The translations under genes were made by a program, and so were the position numbers. Source: Sphingomonas sp. Leaf34 (lineage in GTDB: Bacteria > Pseudomonadota > Alphaproteobacteria > Sphingomonadales > Sphingomonadaceae). From it: a stretch of DNA of 64,000 nt. Positions 27,088 through 36,572 of this stretch are shown here, piece after piece. The stretch is taken from the NCBI RefSeq assembly GCF_001421805.1, contig NZ_LMLC01000001.1, positions 434,001 through 498,000 on the forward strand, written 5' to 3'. Position 1 is the first letter of the stretch. Each line of letters starts with the position of its first letter. The notes under the pieces were generated by a model. That model was not told the DNA's origin. It did no database searches and was given only the letters and a program-made list of their open reading frames with translations.

Positions 27088-27129
27088 GCTCCCCGGCCCT
27101 CTACCGGCGAGCCTTTGCGAAGAGGTTTC

Positions 27130-28347
27130 ATGCGCAAGTCCTTTCTCTTCACCTCCGAGTCGGTCTCCGAAGGCCATCCCGACAAGGTCGCCGACCAGAT
27201 CAGCGACACGATCGTCGACCTGTTCCTCGCCAAGGATCCGCAGGCACGCATCGCCTGCGAGACGCTGACGACCACGCAGCTCGTCGTCCTCGCCGGCGAG
27301 ATCCGCGGCAAGGGCATCTACGAGAACGACCAGTGGGCCGATGGCGTGCTGGAAGAGATCGAGGCGGCGGTCCGCAACACCGTCAAGGAAATCGGCTACG
27401 CACAGACCGGCTTCCACTGGGAGACGTTCCGCTTCGAGAACAACCTCCACGGCCAGTCCGCGCACATCGCGATGGGCGTCGACGAGAGCGGCAACAAGGA
27501 CGAGGGTGCCGGCGATCAGGGCATCATGTTCGGTTACGCCACCGACGAGACCCCGGGCCTGATGCCCGCGACGCTGTATTACAGCCACAAGATCCTCGCC
27601 AGGATGGCTGAAGACCGCCATTCGGGCGCCGCGCCGTTCCTCGAGCCCGACGCCAAGAGCCAGGTGACGCTGTCGTACGAGAACGAAGTGCCGGTCGGCG
27701 CGACCGCGCTCGTCGTCTCGACGCAGCATGCGCCGGGCTATTGCGAGAAGGGCGACAACGCCGATCCGGCCAAGTACGCGGTGCTGCGTGACTATGTCAT
27801 GGGCGTGTTCAAGGACGTGCTGCCCGACGGCTTCATCACCGATGCGACCGCGATCTACATCAACCCGACCGGCCAGTTCGAGATCGGTGGCCCCGATGGC
27901 GACGCAGGCGTCACCGGTCGCAAGATCATCGTCGACACGTACGGCGGCGCAGCCCCCCACGGCGGCGGCGCGTTCTCGGGCAAGGATCCGACGAAGGTCG
28001 ATCGCTCGGCCGCCTATGTCGCACGCTATCTGGCGAAGAACGTCGTCGCTGCCGGGCTCGCCCGTCGCTGCACGATCCAGCTGAGCTACGCGATCGGCAT
28101 CGCCGAGCCGCTGTCGGTCTATGTCGACACGCATGGCACCGGTACCGTGGAAGAATCCAAGCTCGAGGCGGTCCTGCCGAAACTCGTTCGCCTGACGCCG
28201 AAGGGCATCCGCGAGCACCTCAAGCTCAACGCCCCGATCTACAAGAAGACCGCGGCCTATGGCCATTTCGGTCGCGATCCCGAGGGTGACACGTTCACCT
28301 GGGAAAAGACCGACCTGGTCGACGCGCTGAAGGCCGCCGTCGCCTGA
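27130..28347 (+). CDS. metK: S-adenosylmethionine synthetase
   Basis: Makes S-adenosylmethionine from methionine and ATP in the cytoplasm. Family motifs in order are [14 protein letters not shown] near the start, [15 protein letters not shown], and the P-loop-like [19 protein letters not shown]. The frame from the ATG at 27130 ([11 protein letters not shown]) gives 405 residues, typical of alphaproteobacteria; the frame further upstream covers lnt out of phase. An AGAGG ribosome-binding site precedes the ATG. A strong hairpin terminator follows. Confidence 0.97.
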   Translation: MRKSFLFTSESVSEGHPDKVADQISDTIVDLFLAKDPQARIACETLTTTQLVVLAGEIRGKGIYENDQWADGVLEEIEAAVRNTVKEIGYAQTGFHWETFRFENNLHGQSAHIAMGVDESGNKDEGAGDQGIMFGYATDETPGLMPATLYYSHKILARMAEDRHSGAAPFLEPDAKSQVTLSYENEVPVGATALVVSTQHAPGYCEKGDNADPAKYAVLRDYVMGVFKDVLPDGFITDATAIYINPTGQFEIGGPDGDAGVTGRKIIVDTYGGAAPHGGGAFSGKDPTKVDRSAAYVARYLAKNVVAAGLARRCTIQLSYAIGIAEPLSVYVDTHGTGTVEESKLEAVLPKLVRLTPKGIREHLKLNAPIYKKTAAYGHFGRDPEGDTFTWEKTDLVDALKAAVA

Positions 28348-28392
28348 TCGCCGTCATCCTCCTCCGCAAGGGGGAGGATCGCAGACGTAAGG

Positions 28393-28424
28393 AGCCTCGT
28401 CCGAACCATCGGGCGAGGCTTTTT
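28393..28424 (+). terminator. Rho-independent terminator of metK
   Basis: The hairpin formed by agcctcg and cgaggct, extended by paired C/G bases inside, is followed by TTTTT. It is 45 bases past the metK stop, on the plus strand, and should end the lnt-metK transcript. Confidence 0.8.
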
Positions 28425-28495
28425 CGTGCACCATAGCGATCACCAGCAGCCTCGCTTGACGGGCTCCACGCGGTCTTTGACGCGCCTCCTGTCCG

Positions 28496-29107
28496 TCAGC
28501 CGGTCTTGAGGACGCTGCCGACCTGATGCTCGACGACCGGCGCGACCCGGTCGAACACCGCGCTGACGAGCGCCTCCGCAATCCAGCCGACGGCCGCGCC
28601 GACGACGAGATCGGACAGATAATGCTTGCCGTTGATCGGTTGGGCGGCGGCGACCATCCCGGTGATGACGGCGGCCGGGGCCCCTGCCCCGCCGATGTCA
28701 CGCGAGACTGCGCGCGCGACCGCGACCGCGCCGGCGGTATGGCCCGACGGGAACGAGGTCTGTGCGTGATCGTGGCTGTCGCCGGGCTCGAACTTCGCTT
28801 CGCCGTCCTCGATCGCCTTTTCGGGGCGCGTGCGGTCGACCGAGCGCTTGATCGCGGATTTGACGAAGGTCGCCGCGCCGTGCGCCGCAAGCATCCTCAG
28901 GCCGCCGCGGATCATGTCGGGCCGGCGTGCGATCATGCCGATGACCGCGGTGCCGATCGATGTCGCGACGAGTTGCGGCTGATCGCCGATCTCGGCGAGG
29001 AATCCGACCGCCTTGACGGCCGGTCGGTCGCGCTGTTCGGCGGCCTTCAGCGTCACATCGCGATCCGCCGCCACGACCGTCTTGGTGGCGCGTTCGATCT
29101 CACCCAT
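28496..29107 (-). CDS. PAP2-superfamily phosphatase
   Basis: Membrane-bound lipid phosphatase of the PAP2 family. The three catalytic-site motifs are present: KRSVDRTRP, FPSGHTAG, and HYLSDLVVG (with the nucleophilic histidine). Hydrophobic stretches around these imply several membrane spans. Length is 203 residues. Its ATG overlaps the stop of the upstream FNT gene by one base, so the two form a small operon. Candidate substrates are undecaprenyl or phosphatidate phosphates; not decidable here. Confidence 0.88.
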   Translation of the reverse strand: MGEIERATKTVVAADRDVTLKAAEQRDRPAVKAVGFLAEIGDQPQLVATSIGTAVIGMIARRPDMIRGGLRMLAAHGAATFVKSAIKRSVDRTRPEKAIEDGEAKFEPGDSHDHAQTSFPSGHTAGAVAVARAVSRDIGGAGAPAAVITGMVAAAQPINGKHYLSDLVVGAAVGWIAEALVSAVFDRVAPVVEHQVGSVLKTG

Positions 29108-29931
29108 CAGCTCTCGTCCTGCCCGTTCATCTCACCACGCACCTGCGCATGCGCCAACAACGCGAACAACCCCGCACCGCCCAACAGGTTGCCCAGCACC
29201 GCAGGCAGGATCAGTTCGCCGAGCGTCTGCACGACACCGGTCTTGCCGGCGAACAGCAGCAGCCACGCCTCCGCAGATCCGACGATCGAATGACTGAACC
29301 CGCTAATCGCAACGACATAGGTGACCGCCAGGATGACGAGGAACGATTGTTCCCGCGCATTGGGCAGCGACCAGGCAAGAATCGCGATCATGAACCCGGC
29401 GGGGATCGCGTTGACGAACGTCGCGCCGGCCGACAATTCGGTGATCCCGACCGAGACCGCGAGCATCGCGGTCCTCAGTTCGCTGTCGCCGAGCAGGCCC
29501 GCCGCGATCATCGCGGCCGCCAGCGCGGTGCCGAGCAGGTTGGCGCCGAGCACGATCGTCCAGAGCCGCAGCGTGCGCCGCATCGCCCAGCGCGACGGCC
29601 GCGTGACCAGCGGCAGCATCGCGGTGATCGTGCTCTCGGTGAATAGCTGCATCCGCCCCAGGATCACGACGAGAAATCCGATCGGATAGCCGAACGACAC
29701 GACGAGCGACCGCCACGCCGTGTCGGGCAGCGCGGCGTGGAGCGCGCCCTCGGCAATCAGCGAGCTCGCGATCGCCATGCCCGCCGCGAGGCCGGAGAAG
29801 AACAGCGACGAGAAGGGCCGGTCGAGCTCGTCCTGCCCTTCCTCGCGGACCGCGCGGTGCAGATCCTGCGCATCGGCGGCCTTGAGGTCGTCGATATCAT
29901 CCTGCGGCGGGGTGGAGTCGGGTTTGGCCAT
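29107..29931 (-). CDS. Formate/nitrite transporter family channel
   Basis: Inner-membrane channel of the FNT family, moving small anions such as formate or nitrite. The 274-residue protein has about six hydrophobic segments, with the typical re-entrant-loop region seen as LFTESTITAMLP and the FVNAIPAGFMIAILAW helix. A 45-residue soluble N-terminal extension (DDIDDLKAADAQDLHRAV) resembles the subgroup with long N-termini. The start is the ATG at 29931, after an unrelated upstream frame. Confidence 0.85.
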   Translation of the reverse strand: MAKPDSTPPQDDIDDLKAADAQDLHRAVREEGQDELDRPFSSLFFSGLAAGMAIASSLIAEGALHAALPDTAWRSLVVSFGYPIGFLVVILGRMQLFTESTITAMLPLVTRPSRWAMRRTLRLWTIVLGANLLGTALAAAMIAAGLLGDSELRTAMLAVSVGITELSAGATFVNAIPAGFMIAILAWSLPNAREQSFLVILAVTYVVAISGFSHSIVGSAEAWLLLFAGKTGVVQTLGELILPAVLGNLLGGAGLFALLAHAQVRGEMNGQDES

Positions 29932-29983
29932 TACGCCAGTGTAACGGCTTGCCGGCGGTTTGGCTCCCATCCGATGCGTCGCG

Positions 29984-32146
29984 TCACGCGTCGGACTTCG
30001 TCACGCGCCAGGGATCGACGCGGGCGGAGCGGTCGATGAACGCAAGCACCTCGCTCGCCCCCGGCTCGCGCAGGCCGTCGAACGGCGCGCCGCCAAGCGC
30101 CCATTGCGGATTGATCCCCGGATCGACGGTCAGCGCCTCGCCCCAGCTGGCGTAGAGATCGGCGAGCTCGGCATCGTCCCACGCCACCTCGTCCTCGGTC
30201 CGGGTCCGTCCGCGCGTCTTCGATTCATGGTGGATCAGCTCGATCTGCGGGCAATAGCGCACGCGGTAGCCCGCGGCGCGCGCGCGCAAGCAGACGTCGA
30301 TGTCGTTATAGGCGATCGGCAGCCGCGCGCAGTCGAACCCGCCAATCTCCGCAAGGACGGCGCGGCGCATCGCGAGGAAGGCGCCGGTCACCGCTGCCGC
30401 GTCATGCTGCGTGACGTAGCGCCCGCCGGGGCCCGGATCGTCGAACGCGGCGTGCCGTCCCTCGTGCAACGGCAGGCCTTCGCCCGCGCCGAGCACGATG
30501 CCCGCGTGCTGGACGGTCAGGTCGGGATACAGGAGACGCGCGCCGACGATGCCCGTTTCCGGATCGCGCAGCAGCCCGTCCAGCGCGCTGTCCCACCCTT
30601 GCGTCAGCATCACGACGTCGTTGTTGGCGAACAGCAGCAGGTCGCAGTCCGCCACGCGGGGGTCGGCGATCCCGAGCATGTTGGCGCGCGACCAGTTGAA
30701 CGGCTCGTCCATGACGACAACGGCGTGCCCCGGCCGCGTTGCACGGTCGTCGAGCAGCGTATGCGTCGCCACCTGCCGGCTGCGGTTGTCGACGATCACG
30801 ATGACGATCCGGTCGGGGGCGTCGGCAGTGGCGAGCAGGCTGTCGATCGCCTCGGCGAGCATTGTCGCCTCGTCGCGGGTCGGCACGATGACCGCGATCC
30901 GCGACCGACGCCCGTCGCGGTCGGCGTCGCGATCGCGGTCGATGCTGGGGCCGGGGCTGCGGTCGGTGCTGCGGTCGGGGCTGCGGTCGGTGCTGCGCGC
31001 AGGCACGGACGGCGCCTCGGCACGGTCGAGCAGCGAGGCGAGGATGCGGGGGACATGCGCGACCGCCGATCGCGACCGCGCGGCGCCGATCATCGCCGCG
31101 CGCAGGTCCGCGCCCGGCTGCGTCATGGACAGGCTCGCCATGCCATCGCCGCGCATCGCGACCAGTGGCGGCGGCACGGCGGCCCGCAGATGCGGATCGT
31201 CGACGCCGTACAGCACCGGATCGGCGTGCCGCTGCCCCCGCGCCCAATGGCGTTTGGCGCGATCGTGATCGCAGGTGATCGCCGCCGCCCCGGTCCGTGC
31301 GGCGGCATAGCGCAGCCACGCCAGCGCAAGCGGATGCAGGATCGTCCCCGCATCGATGCTGACCGTCATTCCGGCCTGCGCGTCGCGCGTTGCCGCGAAC
31401 CCGATCCGAGGGTCGGTGATGGCCATGCTGGCGACCGGATGGTCGACGATCCCGGCGGCGCGAACGAGATGCGCCTGCCACGACGGATCGGACTGGTCGA
31501 GCAACCCGGTCAACGTCGCGCGGACCGACGACGGCGTCGCCTCTCCGCAATCGACCATCAACGTGATCGACGGCATAATCGACGGGGCGGCCTCGATCGG
31601 GAGCGGTGGCGGCGGCTGGACCGCGACATCCGACCGGAACCGGTCATAGGCCGCCATCGGATAGGCCGAGGTGCCGATCCACGCGCGCAGCGCACCGTTC
31701 GCATCGGCGAGCGCCTCGGCAACCGCATCCAGCCTAGCCCACATCGCCTGGCGGTCGATCGTCGGCAGGGGGATATGATCGCGCGCGCCGAGGTGGACGA
31801 GTTCGCGCAAAGCCGGGTCGAGCGTCGGATCGAGCCGCAGCGCCTGCGCATACGCCATCACCGCGGCCGCACGATCGCCCTGCATCTTGAGCAGATGGCC
31901 GAGCTGGAGATGCGTATCGGCATTGCCCCGATCGATCGCCAGCGCGCGCCGATAGGCGTCGCCCGCCGCCTGGATCCCGCCCGATTCCTTCAGCGCATGA
32001 CCGAGCTGCACCCACAGCCCGGCGTTGCGCGGCTGGAGCCGGACGACCGCGCGATACGCGTCCGCCGCCGCCAGCCAGTTGCGGCGATCGCGCGCGGCAT
32101 CGGCGCGGGCGATCAGGTCTTCGGCCTCGCGATCGGTCGCGATCAC
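29984..32146 (-). CDS. TPR-containing double GT2 glycosyltransferase (capsule locus)
   Basis: Probable cytoplasmic sugar transferase for capsule assembly. Residues about 10-110 are three TPR units (YRAVVRLQPRNAGLWVQLGHAL...). Residues about 190-360 look like a degenerate GT2 fold that lacks a DXD motif. Residues about 416-640 are a typical GT2 domain starting RIAVIVPTRDEATML, with ANND (507-510) in the DXD position and NDIDVCLRAR near the end. A low-complexity (T/P)DRS linker separates them. Length is 720 residues; its ATG overlaps the preceding gene's stop by four bases. Confidence 0.85.
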   Translation of the reverse strand: MIATDREAEDLIARADAARDRRNWLAAADAYRAVVRLQPRNAGLWVQLGHALKESGGIQAAGDAYRRALAIDRGNADTHLQLGHLLKMQGDRAAAVMAYAQALRLDPTLDPALRELVHLGARDHIPLPTIDRQAMWARLDAVAEALADANGALRAWIGTSAYPMAAYDRFRSDVAVQPPPPLPIEAAPSIMPSITLMVDCGEATPSSVRATLTGLLDQSDPSWQAHLVRAAGIVDHPVASMAITDPRIGFAATRDAQAGMTVSIDAGTILHPLALAWLRYAAARTGAAAITCDHDRAKRHWARGQRHADPVLYGVDDPHLRAAVPPPLVAMRGDGMASLSMTQPGADLRAAMIGAARSRSAVAHVPRILASLLDRAEAPSVPARSTDRSPDRSTDRSPGPSIDRDRDADRDGRRSRIAVIVPTRDEATMLAEAIDSLLATADAPDRIVIVIVDNRSRQVATHTLLDDRATRPGHAVVVMDEPFNWSRANMLGIADPRVADCDLLLFANNDVVMLTQGWDSALDGLLRDPETGIVGARLLYPDLTVQHAGIVLGAGEGLPLHEGRHAAFDDPGPGGRYVTQHDAAAVTGAFLAMRRAVLAEIGGFDCARLPIAYNDIDVCLRARAAGYRVRYCPQIELIHHESKTRGRTRTEDEVAWDDAELADLYASWGEALTVDPGINPQWALGGAPFDGLREPGASEVLAFIDRSARVDPWRVTKSDA
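30937..30996. repeat. 12-bp tandem repeat coding for the interdomain linker
   Basis: Five in-frame units of the type ggtcggtgctgc (imperfect at the left end) code, on the minus strand, for (T/P)DRS repeats between the two GT2 domains. Length changes would add or remove four residues without shifting the frame. Confidence 0.8.
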
Positions 32147-35100
32147 GACACCAGCGCGGGCACAGCGAGGACGTCGCCGGCGGACGCCGTCCGCGAGTCA
32201 TCCACGACACCCGATCGCGGTGCGATCCGGTCGGTCAATCGATCAACGAACGCGGCCATCGTGAACATCGCCTCATACACCGCGCGCGCCGGTCCGCGGA
32301 CTGCTTCGCGCAGACCGCGATCCTCGATCAGCTCGGCCAGCAGCACCGCAAGATCGGCCGCGCGTTCGGTCGGGAAGACAAAGCCCGACACCTCATGCTC
32401 GATATAATCCGAGGTGCCGGTGCTGTCGCTGCACACGATCGTCTTGCCCAACGCCAGCGCATCGGAGGCAACCAGCGGCAATGGATCGTCACGCGACGGG
32501 ACCAGCACGATATCCATGTCGGCCAGGCAGTACCAATAATCGGGATGCCCCTTCTCACCGCGGAAATGCAGCCCCGGCTGATCTTTCCAGGTGCGGCGGA
32601 CCTTGTCCTGGAAGTCGGGATCGTGGTCGCGGCCGAAGAAATTGAGCTCGGCCTTCTTGCGCGTCCGCGGATCGAGCATCGCGAACGCCTGCGCGGCGAT
32701 ATCCTGCCCCTTGCGCGGTTCGAACGAGCCGAACACGCCGATCCGCACGACGTCCGACCGTGCAGGCACCGGGTAGAGTCCGCTCGGATCAGCAATCCCG
32801 GTCTCCAGCAGTCGCGCGCTGGCGCCGTGCTTGCGCAGGAACGTCGCGGTGCGCGTGCTGACCGCAAGAATGTCCCGCGCCGACTGGAGCACGTCGCGGA
32901 AGCCGTCGACGTCGCGGACCATCTCGTCGATCAGCCCGGATTCGTGGATGTACCAGCGCACCTCGGTCTCGTCGTCGAGCTGTTTCACCGCGCGCCAGCC
33001 GATCACGGTGTTGACGATGACGGTGTCGAAGTTGCGCGCAAAGTCGTGGAAGCTCGCATGGCCGGTCAGCGCAAGCGCGTCGATGATCACCGGAATGTCG
33101 GCATCGGTCAGGCGCGTGCGCATCGGTCCGTCGGTCGGACAGGTGACGACGACGAACGCGCCTGATTGCTTGAGCGCGATCGCCATGTCCGCGGCGACCC
33201 GCGGCGCGCCGCTGTTGGTCAGATCGTGCGACACGATCAGGATGTCGGGGCCCGTGCCGGTATAGGCGGCCTTGGCCGGATAGACGCGGTAGGGCTCCTG
33301 CGAATCGACGTAACTGATCCCGCTCATCGTCGACGGAAAATACGGGTCGTCGGCCATCAACGTGGGGAAGCGCTTGAGCAGGAAGATATCCGCCTTGCTG
33401 CGTTTCCAGCTTGATCCCTTGGGCAGTTCGACATCGTTGCCGATCGAGGCATGGCCGATATGGATGAGCTCGGCATGCGGCGTATAGACCAGCCGGTAGC
33501 CGGCCTCGCGAATGCGCAGGCTGAGATCGACGTCCGAATGCGCGATGCCGACATTGACCGCGTCCCATCCGCCCAGCGTCCGGAACAGGCTGGTCGGCAT
33601 GGCGCAACACGCGCCGCACATCAGCCCGACTTCGCGGGTCGACTGCGCCAGGTTGAAATGCGTCGACGTGTTGCGCGGAAACGCATGGAACGTCGTCCCC
33701 GTCAGCCGACGAAGCCCGACCGCCATGCCGGCATATTGGATGCGGCCATTCTCGTAGAGCAGCTTGGGACTGACGCCGCCGACGCCGGGCCGGACGAGCT
33801 GTTCCAGCAGCGCCTCGATCCAGTCGGGCGTGAGGACCAGCACGTCGTCGTTGTGGAACACGACATAGTCGCCGCGCGCGACTGCGGCGCCGGCGTTGCA
33901 CTTGGCCGAGAAATTATAGGGCGCGTCGAAGATCGCGAACCGGATGCGCGCGCCGTCGAGCCATTCGCGACACTGCGCCGCGGTCCGCGAATTGGTGACG
34001 ATGATGATCTCGTACCGGTCATAGGCGGTCCATGCGACGATCGACATCACCGCCTGCGCGATATGCGCGGCATTGTCGGACGGGATGATGATCGAGACGA
34101 GCTGATCGAACAGCGCATAGTTCGCGCGCGGCCGGTTCGAGGCGGGTAGTGCGACCGCACGCCCCTTCCAGCCGCGTCGATCCATCGCCGCCTGGACCGC
34201 GCCGATATTGGTCCGGCGCGCCTCGGGCTTGCCACCGCTGGCGGCGGACCCGTCGATCATCCGCCAGCCGTACAGCACCTCGCGGACATGATGGACGTTC
34301 GGCTCGGTTTCCGAGATGCGCAGCGCGAGATCATAGTCCTGCGAAAAGTCGTAGGCGCTGCGAAAGCCACCGACCGAGCGCACCAGCGCCGTCCGGTAGA
34401 CCGACAAATGTCCGGTATACATCACCGACAACAGCAGCGCCGGGCTCCAGTCGGGCTTGGTCAGCAACTCGTCGGGCTCGTCGTCGATGCCGATCTTGCA
34501 CTCGTCGCTATAGAGCCAATCGGTCTCGGGGGCGGTGTCGATCCGCGCGGCGATGATCTCGAGCGCATCGACCGTCAGCATGTCGTCATGGTCGAACAGC
34601 GCGACATAATCGCCGGTGGCGAGTTCGAGCGCGCGGTTGGTCGCGTCGGCGATCCCGCCATTGCGCCGCGAGGTCACGAACGTGATCCGCGGATCGGCCG
34701 CGCAGAACCGCTTGATGACATCGGTCAGCGCGCTGCGGCGCGAACAATCGTCGACGATGCACAATTCCCAATTGGCATAGGTCTGCGCGAGAACCGACAG
34801 GATCGCGCGTTCGAGATAGACGACCGGCGAGCGATAGACCGGCAGCAGGACGGAGATCTTGGCGCCGTCCTTCACCATCCCGACACGGTCGTGATCGAGC
34901 CTGAAACGGCGCGCCAGATCGAGCTGGCGTGTCCGATAGCGTTCGAGCAGGCCGAGCGGCGGGAAACGCTCCCCGTCGCCACGCGCGACATCGTGCAGCG
35001 GCAGGACGCCGAACATCGCCACCGCCTCGGTCGCGTTGGCAACCGTCGCGTCGCGCAGATCGCCGATCGCCGCGTCGAACAGGATAGGCTCGCGGCGCAA

Positions 35101-36420
35101 CAATTCGAGCTTTGCCATCGCGTAGCGGTCCGCCGAGCGATCGTCGTCGCCGATCGCGCTGTACCCGGCCAGGCGCTGCATCACCCGGCTCGCGGCGACG
35201 ATCCGCTCGTCGGCGGACGGTGAGGGAAGCGGCTGCAACGGCGGCGGGCGGACGCCGAAGTCTTCGGGCTGGAGCTGATCGAAGGTGGCGCAGGCCAACG
35301 CCTGATCGCGGCCGATGAAATGCGCGTACAGCTCGAGCGCGCTTTCGCCGCCGACCGGCGAACCACCAAAGGTTTCGAGGACCCGACCGGACTGGAAGCC
35401 CGCGATCGGTGCGACGCCGTGCGCATCGCCATTATCAAGGTAATGGATGAAAGCGTTGCCCGCCGGATCCAGATCGGGAGTCAGGTCGCGATAGCTTCGT
35501 GCATCGAACAACGGCGTCGGCGAGACATCGCGCCGGGTCGCCTCCGCCAGATACTGGACGATCGGGATCGCGCTGCCGCGTTCGCCGTCAGATGCCGTGG
35601 CAGACGAGGTCTGACGGTACCACTCGCCGCTGAACAGCGGATGCGGATCGAGCCCGCTCGGCCCCCCGACCTTGAGAAAATGGTCGAGCGGATTGGCGCC
35701 GAGCGGCAGGCCATTCTCGACCTGCGCCACATAGAAGCGACTGTCGAACAGGCGGTGCGGCTCATTGCCTTCCGCTGCGCCGACGGACGCATAATGCTGC
35801 GCGGCATCCATGCCGGCGGGAATGGCATAGCGCTGCCGGTACCACGCCTCGTCGAACAGCCCGGTCGTACCGATGGCGTCGCCGAGCGCCGCGGCGGACT
35901 CGTCGCCGTCGCTGGGCACGTCGACGGACTTGCCCGCGGTCAGCCCGACCGGATCGCGTGTCGGGTCGGCGAAGAACACGCCGCGCGCGACCGCAATATC
36001 GTCCGCGAGGTTCGGATCGGCGAGTTCGGTCGCGGCATCGACATTGGCGTCGATATCGTGCGCGACGACATAGGCAAAGCACGCCGCCGCCTGCTGGCCG
36101 CGCATCTTGTGCAGATGCCCGATGTTGACGAGGAGATCGGAATTGCGCGGATCGAGCTTGTAGGCCGCGTGATAGGCCGCCATCGACGCATCGAAGTCGC
36201 GCATCTCCTTCAGCGCGTGGCCCGCTTGCACCCAGATCGCGAAGTCGCCCGGAAAGCTGTCGAGATGCCGGCGATAGGCATCGATCGCCCCGGTCCAGTC
36301 GCGCGCATCGCGCAACGCGTCCCCCGCGATCCGATCCGCCGATCTTTCCTGGGAGCCCGCCCCTGCCTGCGTGGCTACGCCCATCAGCCGCCCAAAGCCC
36401 GCGCGGAAGAAGTTGCTCAT
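32143..36420 (-). CDS. Giant multi-domain glycosyltransferase (TPR, LFD repeats, two GT2, GT4)
   Basis: A 1425-residue protein, likely a capsule polymerase or multi-linkage transferase. Residues 33-125 are TPR units. Residues about 188-340 hold four repeats of the form LFD..(W/F/S)Y......HY(L)..G...G..PH. A first GT2 domain (about 521-740) begins KISVLLPVYR and has FDHDD at 609-613. A second GT2 domain (about 775-995) begins SIIIPSDNA with HNDD at 856-859. A GT4 domain follows (about 1058-1400): ILIVSHDLTNSGAPR, GVFGSFEPRKGQD and PSRDDPLPLVASDAL. It is transcribed with the downstream TPR-GT2 gene, their ends overlapping by four bases. Confidence 0.88.
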   Translation of the reverse strand: MSNFFRAGFGRLMGVATQAGAGSQERSADRIAGDALRDARDWTGAIDAYRRHLDSFPGDFAIWVQAGHALKEMRDFDASMAAYHAAYKLDPRNSDLLVNIGHLHKMRGQQAAACFAYVVAHDIDANVDAATELADPNLADDIAVARGVFFADPTRDPVGLTAGKSVDVPSDGDESAAALGDAIGTTGLFDEAWYRQRYAIPAGMDAAQHYASVGAAEGNEPHRLFDSRFYVAQVENGLPLGANPLDHFLKVGGPSGLDPHPLFSGEWYRQTSSATASDGERGSAIPIVQYLAEATRRDVSPTPLFDARSYRDLTPDLDPAGNAFIHYLDNGDAHGVAPIAGFQSGRVLETFGGSPVGGESALELYAHFIGRDQALACATFDQLQPEDFGVRPPPLQPLPSPSADERIVAASRVMQRLAGYSAIGDDDRSADRYAMAKLELLRREPILFDAAIGDLRDATVANATEAVAMFGVLPLHDVARGDGERFPPLGLLERYRTRQLDLARRFRLDHDRVGMVKDGAKISVLLPVYRSPVVYLERAILSVLAQTYANWELCIVDDCSRRSALTDVIKRFCAADPRITFVTSRRNGGIADATNRALELATGDYVALFDHDDMLTVDALEIIAARIDTAPETDWLYSDECKIGIDDEPDELLTKPDWSPALLLSVMYTGHLSVYRTALVRSVGGFRSAYDFSQDYDLALRISETEPNVHHVREVLYGWRMIDGSAASGGKPEARRTNIGAVQAAMDRRGWKGRAVALPASNRPRANYALFDQLVSIIIPSDNAAHIAQAVMSIVAWTAYDRYEIIIVTNSRTAAQCREWLDGARIRFAIFDAPYNFSAKCNAGAAVARGDYVVFHNDDVLVLTPDWIEALLEQLVRPGVGGVSPKLLYENGRIQYAGMAVGLRRLTGTTFHAFPRNTSTHFNLAQSTREVGLMCGACCAMPTSLFRTLGGWDAVNVGIAHSDVDLSLRIREAGYRLVYTPHAELIHIGHASIGNDVELPKGSSWKRSKADIFLLKRFPTLMADDPYFPSTMSGISYVDSQEPYRVYPAKAAYTGTGPDILIVSHDLTNSGAPRVAADMAIALKQSGAFVVVTCPTDGPMRTRLTDADIPVIIDALALTGHASFHDFARNFDTVIVNTVIGWRAVKQLDDETEVRWYIHESGLIDEMVRDVDGFRDVLQSARDILAVSTRTATFLRKHGASARLLETGIADPSGLYPVPARSDVVRIGVFGSFEPRKGQDIAAQAFAMLDPRTRKKAELNFFGRDHDPDFQDKVRRTWKDQPGLHFRGEKGHPDYWYCLADMDIVLVPSRDDPLPLVASDALALGKTIVCSDSTGTSDYIEHEVSGFVFPTERAADLAVLLAELIEDRGLREAVRGPARAVYEAMFTMAAFVDRLTDRIAPRSGVVDDSRTASAGDVLAVPALVS

Positions 36421-36494
36421 CGGTTTCTCTTGTTTGGGTGCTCGTGACGCGGCGTACTATACGATCAAGACCGCGCAAGGATAGGATCGACGGG

Positions 36495-36509
36495 TGTACA
36501 GGTCGTACA
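36495..36509. promoter_or_regulatory. Small palindrome in the divergent promoter region
   Basis: TGTAC-aggtc-GTACA lies in the 152-base gap between two divergent capsule-locus genes, the giant glycosyltransferase and the methyltransferase-like gene. It is a possible operator for both; no regulator is identified. Confidence 0.4.
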
Positions 36510-36572
36510 ATTTGCCGGTAATGTTCCGCAAAACGAGTGACGCGTTCGTGCTTGCTCGCTACGGCTTGAGCG

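Noticed and set aside
27062..27129. A SAM riboswitch before metK
   Set aside because: The leader is only about 70 bases, with one AT-rich hairpin and none of the conserved cores I know of SAM-II, SAM-V or SAM/SAH types.
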